A stretch of DNA of 64,000 bases from Schistocerca nitens (lineage: Eukaryota; Arthropoda; Insecta; Orthoptera; Acrididae), in contig NC_064622.1 of assembly GCF_023898315.1 (NCBI RefSeq), positions 178,766,178 to 178,830,177 of the forward strand, given 5' to 3'. Both the position numbers and the translations under genes were made by a program. Within the stretch, counting starts at the first letter, position 1. The number at the start of each line of letters is the position of its first letter. The notes under the pieces are model-generated. The model did no database searches and was not told the origin of the DNA. It saw only the letters and a program-made list of their open reading frames with translations. This document shows, piece by piece, positions 57,278-64,000 of the stretch.

Positions 57278-58699
57278 CACTCCTGGAAATTGAAATAAGA
57301 ACACCGTGAATTCATTGTCCCAGAAAGGGGAAACTTTATTGACACATTCCTGGGGTCAGATACATCACATGATCACACTGACAGAACCACAGGCACATAG
57401 ACACAGGCAACAGAGCATGCACAATGTCGGCACTAGTACAATGTATATCCACCTTTCGCAGCAATGCAGGCTGCTATTCTCCCATGGAGACGATCGTAGA
57501 GATGCTGGATGTAGTCCTGTGGAACGGCTTGCCATGCCATTTCCACCTGGCGCCTCAGTTGGACCAGCGTTCGTGCTGGACGTGCAGACCGCGTGAGACG
57601 ACGCTTCATCCAGTCCCAAACATGCTCAATGTGGGACCGATCCGGAGATCTTGCTGGCCAGGGTAGTTGACTTACACCTTCTAGAGCACGTTGGGTGGCA
57701 CGGGATACATGCGGACGTGCATTGTCCTGTTGGAACAGCAAGTTCCCTTGCCGGTCTAGGAATGGTAGAACGATGGGTTCGATGACGGTTTGGATGTACC
57801 GTGCACTATTCAGTGTCCCCTCGACGATCACCAGTGGTGTACGGCCAGTGTAGGAGATCGCTCCCCACACCATGATGCCGGGTGTTGGCCCTGTGTGCCT
57901 CGGTCGTATGCAGTCCTGATTGTGGCGCTCACCTGCACGGCGCCAAACACGCATACGACCATCATTGGCACCAAGGCAGAAGCGACTCTCATCGCTGAAG
58001 ACGACACGTCTCCATTCGTCCCTCCATTCACGCCTGTCGCGACACCACTGGAGGCGGGCTGCACGATGTTGGGGCGTGAGCGGAAGACGGCCTAACGGTG
58101 TGCGGGACCGTAGCCCAGCTTCATGGAGACGGTTGCGAATGGTCCTCGCCGATACCCCAGGAGCAACAGTCTCCCTAATTTGCTGGGAAGTGGCGGTGCG
58201 GTCCCATACGGCACTGCGTAGGATCCTACGGTCTTGGCGTGCATCCGTGCGTCGCTGCGGTCCGGTCCCAGGTCGACGGGCACGTGCACCTTCCGCCGAC
58301 CACTGGCGACAACATCGATGTACCGTGGAGACCTCACGCCCCACGTGTTGAGCAATTCGGCGGTACGTCCACCCGGCCTCCCGCATGCCCACTATACGCC
58401 CTCGCTCAAAGTCCGTCAACTGCACATACGGTTCACGTCCACGCTGTCGCGGCATGCTACCAGTGTTAAAGACTGCGATGGAGCTCCGTATGCCACGGCA
58501 AACTGGCTGACACTGACGGCGGCGGTGCACAAATGCTGCGCAGCTAGCGCCATTCGACGGCCAACACCGCGGTTCCTGGTGTGTCCGCTGTGCCGTGCAT
58601 GTGATCATTGCTTGTACAGCCCTCTCGCAGTGTCCGGAGCAAGTATGGTGGGTCTGACACACCGGTGTCAATGTGTTCTTTTTTCCATTTCCAGGAGTG
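57278..58699 (-). mobile_element. Tc1-like element, full length, copy 3 (1422 bp)
   Basis: Same termini and length as the copies at 17116 and 40249. TA flanks at 57276-57277 and 58700-58701. It lies between the mariner stop codon and mariner 3' TIR, in opposite orientation to the mariner gene. Confidence 0.96.
57433..58455 (-). CDS. Tc1-like transposase, open (340 aa)
   Basis: The ATG is at 58455-58453. Catalytic blocks FSDESRF, QQDNARPH and IEHVWDWM are present, but the last block reads SPDRSHIEH where copy 1 has SPDLSPIEH (Leu to Arg and Pro to His just before the Glu). That is likely harmful. The DNA-binding part is identical in style to the other copies, with GREVSTVHRCCRQW. D-D spacing to Glu is again 32 residues. 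Convergent with the mariner gene. Confidence 0.9.
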   Translation of the reverse strand: MPRQRGREPYVQLTDFERGRIVGMREAGWTYRRIAQHVGREVSTVHRCCRQWSAEGARARRPGTGPQRRTDARQDRRILRSAVWDRTATSQQIRETVAPGVSARTIRNRLHEAGLRSRTPLGRLPLTPQHRAARLQWCRDRREWRDEWRRVVFSDESRFCLGANDGRMRVWRRAGERHNQDCIRPRHTGPTPGIMVWGAISYTGRTPLVIVEGTLNSARYIQTVIEPIVLPFLDRQGNLLFQQDNARPHVSRATQRALEGVSQLPWPARSPDRSHIEHVWDWMKRRLTRSARPARTLVQLRRQVEMAWQAVPQDYIQHLYDRLHGRIAACIAAKGGYTLY

Positions 58700-59069
58700 T
58701 ATTTTTATTTAACTTGGTGTATTTTTTAAATCAACCGGAGGTTACTTTCTGAACAGACCTCGTATTAAACATATGAGTGAATCTTAGCACGTTTATGAAT
58801 TTAAAAGTGTACAAACGCTAAAGTATCGTTCGTTAACAATACATAGGTATTTTTTACTAATTACAGAAGATTCACGTTTAGGGCAATATTCCTACCAATT
58901 ACAGGCCCTACACCCTTCAATACAATTACAATGCAGTAACTGCCCTAGTTGTATCTATTCCACATGTGCATGTTTACCTACACCCCTTTATTATTTACGT
59001 CAGAAATTGTCTATTCATAGTCGAAAAATATTTTTAAAATCGGTTTTAATGGACTGTTACCTCTCAACT

Positions 59070-59384
59070 TCCTATTGTGGATAATAGATAGGGAAGTTTC
59101 ACAGTACCTGTAACATTGTGGACTAGTGGGTGTGCCTCAGGTTGGTGTAACCAGTCGAGCCACTCTTTTTCTTGTTCACAAAACTGTCGAAAAGGTGGTA
59201 TAGCAGCTGTAGTGGGTGGTGCTTGTTCTGTCGGGCATGCAGTGTTGGCGAGTAGCTGCTGCACCTTGTTGAGAAGTGCTGAGATCTGCTGAGCCTGAAA
59301 GTGAAACATCTGCATTAGCTGTGTGGCATTTAACGCTTGCAGCTGCAGCGCCTGAGCAGGGAGTGGGTCAGGTGGGGTGCACAT
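59070..59384 (-). pseudogene. gypsy gag, N-terminal part
   Basis: The ATG at 59384-59382 begins MCTPPDPLPAQALQLQ. A glutamine-rich segment, a Pro/Thr-rich spacer and FRQFCEQEKEWLDWLHQ follow, the usual opening of this gag type. It ends at LPYLLSTIGS, where the unidentified insert begins. The frame upstream of the ATG is probably leader sequence. Confidence 0.78.
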
Positions 59385-59599
59385 GTTGGAATACGCAAAT
59401 ACAACAAATAGAAAAAAAAGCAAAGAAAATTTCTGCAATGCCCACCTGAAAACAGTTATTAGCAATAACGACAAGAAATTGTTAAAGCAGTCAGCGCCCC
59501 TGGAAAGGAAAGACAAGAGAGAATTAAGGCGTCAGCTTAATATAAACGGAAAGTTTGTGGCTGTCGGGCACTGGGTTTGGAGGAGACTTGTCTCCTAAA

Positions 59600-60083
59600 T
59601 GTTGAGTCCTCGTTGCCAAATGTGGGGTCTTGCCGACTCGTCTTGTATAGGGTGCCTAAAGGACGCTGCATTCTCAGAATGCTATACAACAATTCAAGAA
59701 AATAACATTAGTAGTATTATTTCAAGAAAGCAGATTGACAATACTTAACTTTGGATTTAGACCAAGTGTCGCAAGCGATGGGTGACATGCAATATAATTC
59801 AGAGTCCTGTGCTATATGCAGTGTTCAGCAAGTCTGTCACACAGTTTGTGGATCACTAACTGTTCTCGTAGCACTCTCTGCTAGGCTGTGCTAATACTAC
59901 GTGAATACTGTCCACTAATGTCTGGCCAAGGCTGGCAGGAGTGAAGCTTATATTCAGTTCTTGCGAGGTTGCTCCTATCGTGCCATGGTCCTTGTCAGCG
60001 GGCAACTAGCTGACGTCGCCTCACTGCCTTCTCTGGTCTTGCTTTCTTCCTCTTCATCCAGCGCTTGTGGCTACGCCAGAACA
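59600..60083 (-). repeat. gypsy 5' LTR
   Basis: 484 bp. Pairs with 44855-45345, with scattered substitutions and small indels. The primer-binding site should start just inside (below 59600, minus strand), but I cannot assign the tRNA. Confidence 0.93.
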
Positions 60084-60088
60084 GTGAT

Positions 60089-60385
60089 AGTCCCTGGTCA
60101 GCGAGTATCATGATTGTGGGTAAGAAGTCACCAGATGGAACAAAAAATATCGGCTTTTGTGCGACTACAGCTTCTCAAATGAAAAACAGTAACAGATGCA
60201 TAAATGATCCCTAATATTAGTGACACATTAGATAATTTGGGTCACTGCAAGTTCTTTCAACTTGATATTTAAGAAGTGGATATCATCAAATTGAGGTACA
60301 CCCTGAGAATAAACCTGAAACAGCATTTACCACGATTTCTGGTCACTACCAATATTATAGGATGCCTTTTGGACTGAACCTTCCT
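60089..60385 (+). pseudogene. Ty3/gypsy relic, RT continuation
   Basis: Continues the RT that stopped at 44854: text resembling VGKKSPDGTK, then SGYHQIEVHPENKPETAF and YYRMPFGL, in slightly shifted frames. It ends abruptly at about 60385. The position directly beyond the second copy of GTGAT confirms that the minus-strand gypsy split it. Confidence 0.86.
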
Positions 60386-60745
60386 GTGAGCTTCACATGT
60401 TAGAAGGAACATTTCTTCTGGTCCATGAATTTTTAGAACGCCAACAACAACGTTTTCAACATAATGCGCACCATCATTGGTGGTTTCATCTATGGACACC
60501 CAAAACCTTTGGTCAAGAACACTAATTAACATTTTGTTGGGCACCTCCTTGTAGCACATGAGTAAATAGTTCTTTCTCAGTGTATATTCATCTGGAACTG
60601 GATATGTTATGAACTTCTTCAAAAACTGTCTGAAGCATGGATTCTTCAGCTTCTCCTCAGGGATGTTGCAGGACAACATCATCTCACACAAGTCCTTGAA
60701 GTACGATAGCACAGTTGAAGACAAACCTGAGACTGCATACAAATC
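60386..60745 (-). pseudogene. hAT-type transposase fragment
   Basis: Minus-strand frame (60760-60390) with FRQFLKKFITYPVPDEYTLR, then RFWVSIDETTNDGAHYVENV, resembling the SIDETTD region that carries a catalytic Asp in hAT transposases. No termini visible. It abuts the gypsy relic, so the junction is a truncation or an old recombination. Confidence 0.68.
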
Positions 60746-61195
60746 ACTCATGTGACCCATTCTAGAATACTGCTCAAGTGTGTGGGACCCATACCAGATA
60801 GGACTAGCAGGAGATACTGAATATACACAGAGAGAATCGTCACAGATTTGTTTGATCTATGAGAGAGTGCCACTGAGGTGCTAAAAGAACTGAACTGGTG
60901 GACTCTTGAAGATAGATATAAACCATCCCACAAAATTATAGTAATAAAGTTTCATTAACCAGCCTTAAATGATGGCTCTTGGAATATTCCAAAATCCCCT
61001 ACATGTTGCACCCATGGGAATCGTGAGGATACGATTAGATTAATTATAGCACACACAGAGGCATTTAAACAATCATTTTTCCTGAACTCCTTACATGAAT
61101 GGAGTGGTGAAAAGCCCTAGGTGGTACAGTGGGATGTACCATCTGCCATGAACTTCACAGCAGTTCACAGAGTGTAAATGTAGATATAGATGCAG
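60746..61195 (+). mobile_element. LINE 3'-end fragment
   Basis: Coding trace YCSSVWDPYQIGL at about 60770-60810 matches the corresponding LINE region near 29330 (EYC..., DPYQIGLIEY). Non-coding 3' sequence follows, ending in GTAAATGTAGATATAGATG. It is a severely 5'-truncated copy of the same LINE type as 27000-29975. Confidence 0.77.
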
Positions 61196-62609
61196 ACCCC
61201 TCTGCTCAAATAACACCGTTTGCCTGCTATCATTTTCATCACTGATCTTCACACAGATGCTGTATTTGGTGGTATTACACTGTTGTTGCACATTAAAGCA
61301 CCTTTATACACTAAGTTGATATGCAAAAGTTTAGAAACTAATATTTCCTTGTCAGTGCTCAGTGTTCAAATCACAAACAAATCCAGCAACTTCATGCTGT
61401 TGCAGCACTTCATTCCTGGCATGTTGAATCATTCTTTGTATTCAGACTGAACTGTGTGACCAAATGGGCGATGTTTATTACGCCGGAAGCTGCCTTTGTT
61501 GGCTCTGAAAGTGTTTTGTCAACCCTGTACGACAATTTCTTACATCAGAAAATCGATACTCGTTGTCTGCTATAGTCGTGATAAATAAACTTTTCTAGCA
61601 ACTGTCACATTTATTTGTGACAACATCAATGGAAACATGTTCATGTTTATATTCTCACATCCTAAAAGAGACGAGAAATATATTTATTTTTGGCAAAAGT
61701 TGTCCAAAGTATGACATATTATGACAAAAGCTGGCTGCAGTATGACCTATTATTTAAAAAAAGCTGTAAATATGGCTTTATATGCACAATTAAGATACTT
61801 TTCATACACCAGCACCCGGATGTGTGTATAAATTGTTGAAAAATTCACTCTGAACTTCAGGTAAAAATTATGACTTTCATTAAAATCAGTGCCCTAATGA
61901 TAATAAACAAGCTGATAGGATGGCCAGGGGCGATAACTCCATTTGTTGGACAAGAACCTGTTTTAATTATCACTAAGCTGATAGTAAAAGTTAAGCTACT
62001 GTACATAGCTGGATCAGGAGGCAATATGTAGAATATTGGACTAAGATCCAAAACCAAAAATATGACAAGTTATGATGTCAAAAGCATGTTTTAAGAGAAG
62101 TTCTGCAATTCTGGGCTTGAGCAGGATGCAGTTTAAATTCATAGTAGGTCTATCGACTTTCCATGTTAACTTCAAGAAACACCTGCCCACAATGTGTATA
62201 GAGAAAGAAATTCCTAAGTACAATCTTCCATTGTGAAGCACTGGAGGCCAAAAGGTTCAAAATATTTGCATAGTTAATTCCTAAACACATTGTGTCTAAG
62301 AAATACCAAGTAAATGGTCTCCTACTACAGTTCAAGGGTACTGGCTGGCTGTACTAGAATGGCAGGCAGAGATACAACACAATAAATTTCGTTTTGGTGT
62401 GGTCAAGAAGGGGCTACATCCAGTGTTGTTTTGACTCCCAGATTAAAAAAAAGAAAACAAATCAATACAGTAGTTAACTCAGTTCTTAGAACAAATGCTT
62501 AAATCAGTTACATGTGAGAAAAACTGATTTTCATCTCCACAGCCCAAAATATCTGGAATCCCTACCATCTTTAACCCTAAATGGGACAAATCTCAACTTC
62601 TCTCCTTCA
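61196..62609. other. unannotated stretch
   Basis: AT-rich, no recognisable domain, repeat or terminus. Short reading frames of 60-76 codons look random. Confidence 0.45.
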
Positions 62610-63030
62610 GAAAAGAGTTGCTGTTGTGGTCTTCAGTCCTGAGACTGGTTTGATGCAGCTCTCCATGCTACTCTATCCCGTGCAAGCTTCTTCATCTCCC
62701 AGTACCTACTGCAACCTACATCCTTCTGAATCTGTTTAGTGTATTTATCTCTTGGTCTCCCTCTACGATTTTTACCCTCCACACTGCCCTCCAGTACTAA
62801 ATTGGTGATCCCTTGTTGCCCCAGAACATGTCCTACCAACCGATCCCTTCTTGTAGTCAAGTTGTGCCACAAACTTCTCTTCTCCCCAATCCTATTCAAT
62901 ACCTCCCCACTAGTTATATGATCTATCCATCTAATCTTCAGCATTCTTCTGTAGCACCACATTTCGAAAATTCTATTCTCTTCTTGTCCAAACTAGTTAT
63001 CGTCCATGTTTCACTTTCATACATGGCTAC

Positions 63031-63219
63031 AAATGGCTCTGAGCACTATGGGACTTAACATCTATGGTCATCAGTCCCCTAGAACTTAGAACTACTTAAA
63101 CCTAACCAACCTAAGGACATCACACACATCCATGCCCGAGGCAGGATTCGAACCTGCGACCATAGCAGTCGCTCGGTTCCGGACTGAGCACCTAGAACCG
63201 CGAGACCACCGCGGCGAGC
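63031..63219 (-). repeat. SINE family B, nested in RTE-like LINE
   Basis: Near-complete copy in reverse. 11-bp duplication TACATGGCTAC at 63020-63030 and 63220-63230. It lacks the last few 3' bases (AACCATTT) seen in other copies. Confidence 0.93.
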
Positions 63220-63791
63220 TACATGGCTACGCTCCATACAAATACTTTCAGAAACGACTTCCTGACACCTAAATCAATACTCGATGTTAACAAATTTCTC
63301 TTCTTCAGAAACGCTTTCCTTGCCATTGCCAGTCTACATTTTATATCCTCTCTACTTCGACCATCATCAGTTATTTTGCTCCCCAAATAGCAAAACTCTT
63401 TTACTAGTTTAAGTGTCTCATTTCCTAATCTAATTCCCTCAGCATCACCTGACTTAATTCGACTACATTCCATTATCCTCGTTTTGCTTTTGTTGATGTT
63501 CATCTTATACCCTCCTTCCAAGACACTGTCCATTCTGTTCAACTGCTCTTCCAAGTCCTTTGCTGTCTCTGACATAATTACAATGTCATCGGAGAACCTC
63601 AAAGTTTTTATTTCATCTCCATGGATTTTAATACCTACTCCGAACTTTTCTTTTGTTTCCTTTATTACTTTCTCAATATAAAGATTGAATAACATCGGGG
63701 AGAGGCTACAACCCTGTCTCACTCCCTTCCCAACCACCGCTTCCCTTTCATGTCCCTCGACTCTTATAACTGCCATCTGGTTCCTGTACAA
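63219..63791 (-). pseudogene. RTE-like LINE RT fragment
   Basis: An open 190-codon piece. It holds the RT blocks RQGCSLSPMLFNLYIE, TLRFSDDIVIMSE with both aspartates, NKSKTRIMECS and FCYLGSKITDDGRS, then ends where the SINE cuts it at about 63230. Upstream blocks extend to the window edge in another frame. Confidence 0.87.
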
Positions 63792-64000
63792 ATTTTAAAT
63801 AGGATTTCACTCCCTGTATTTTACCCCTGTCACCTTTAGAATTTGAAAGTGAGTATTCCAATCAACATTGTCAAAAGCTTTCTCTAAGTCTACAAATGCT
63901 AGAAACGTAGGTTTGCCTTTCCTTAATCTAGCTTCTAAGATAAGTCGTAGGGTCAGTATTGCCTCACGTGCTCCAATATTTCTACGGAATCCAAACTGAT

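Larger units (their letters stand above)
56005..58762 (+). mobile_element. mariner transposon carrying a Tc1-like element
   Basis: The 5' end CGAGGGCGGTTCAGAAAG and 3' end CTTTCTGAACAGACCTCG are near-perfect inverted repeats (about 28 bp), flanked by TA at 56003-56004 and 58763-58764. Without the nested element it is about 1334 bp, the usual mariner size. The transposase is open. Confidence 0.95.
55561..59060. other. unidentified insert in gag (about 740 bp) that houses the mariner
   Basis: Gag coding sense ends at about 59065 and resumes at about 55560. The mariner accounts for 56005-58762 only. The remaining pieces (55561-56004 and 58763-59060) are AT-rich and non-gag. They may be a MITE or other non-autonomous element, or an indel region. 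I could not identify its ends. Confidence 0.5.
44855..60083 (-). mobile_element. Ty3/gypsy LTR retrotransposon, interrupted, within another gypsy
   Basis: Two LTRs (44855-45345 and 59600-60083) in the same orientation, each with TGTTGAGTCC at one edge and CCAGAACA at the other. They are flanked by a 5-bp duplication, GTGAT (44850-44854 and 60084-60088). The internal region on the minus strand has gag, CCHC knuckle, protease, RT-RNase H and integrase in gypsy order. Removing the hAT, the mariner and the small unknown insert leaves roughly 5-6 kb, usual for the group. The LTRs have diverged visibly and the coding region has stops, so it is old and inactive. Confidence 0.93.
62610..64000 (-). 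mobile_element. RTE-like LINE, 3' part, running off the window
   Basis: Minus strand from the edge: RT palm region with GVRQGCSLSPMLFNLYIE and FSDDIVIM (63791-63219), then after a SINE the C-terminal region WCYRRMLKIRWIDHIT, GRPRDKYTKQIQKDV (62962-62633). The 3' end near 62610 (sense ...CTGAAGACCACAACAGCAA) is typical of this group. An FSDD palm replaces the common FADD. Some frames are broken. The 5' part lies beyond 64000. Confidence 0.88.

Overview
The window reads as intergenic or intronic DNA from a large, repeat-rich insect genome, most probably an acridid grasshopper or locust (Schistocerca-like). The basis is about ten tRNA-derived SINE copies of types I associate with Orthoptera, a 5S rRNA-derived SINE, and many arthropod-type Tc1/mariner, hAT, LINE and Ty3/gypsy elements. 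I found no convincing host gene, tRNA, rRNA gene or CRISPR array. Every protein-like reading frame I could interpret belongs to a transposable element, so nothing here looks bacterial or operon-like.

Layout. 1-10.8 kb: SINEs, a hAT MITE (1748-2221) and a decayed minus-strand LINE (about 2755-6430), cut by a long-TIR mariner-like element (3231-4849) and a SINE-like repeat. 10.8-43.7 kb: a very large, old, imperfect inverted repeat with its centre at about 32.37 kb. The left arm (10815-32240) and right arm (32507-43670) match in reverse order in block after block, and the loop is a 40-bp tandem repeat. Younger insertions interrupt both arms: a deleted mariner-like element, a Tc1-like pseudogene element, a full-length Tc1-like element in a CA/TA/TG microsatellite, a DD41D long-TIR element, a 5S-derived SINE and a LINE on the left; on the right, a LINE carrying another full-length Tc1-like element, and a decayed DD41D-type element. 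Each arm often supplies the empty site for an insertion in the other.

43.7-60.4 kb: a nest of elements. A plus-strand gypsy relic (43760-44854, resuming at 60089) is split by a minus-strand gypsy element with two LTRs and a 5-bp target duplication (44855-60083). That element carries a hAT transposon in its integrase (46575-52833; itself holding a LINE with a SINE inside, plus a second SINE). In its gag it carries an unidentified insert, a mariner with an intact ORF, and a third full-length Tc1-like copy. 60.4-64 kb: a hAT fragment, a LINE 3' end, a stretch with nothing recognisable, and an RTE-like LINE broken by a SINE and running off the window edge.

The best candidates for recent activity are three Tc1-like elements of exactly 1422 bp, each with an unbroken 340-codon transposase and an unusual D-D-32-E spacing, and the mariner, whose ORF is also open. 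The most unusual structure is the giant palindrome with a minisatellite loop.
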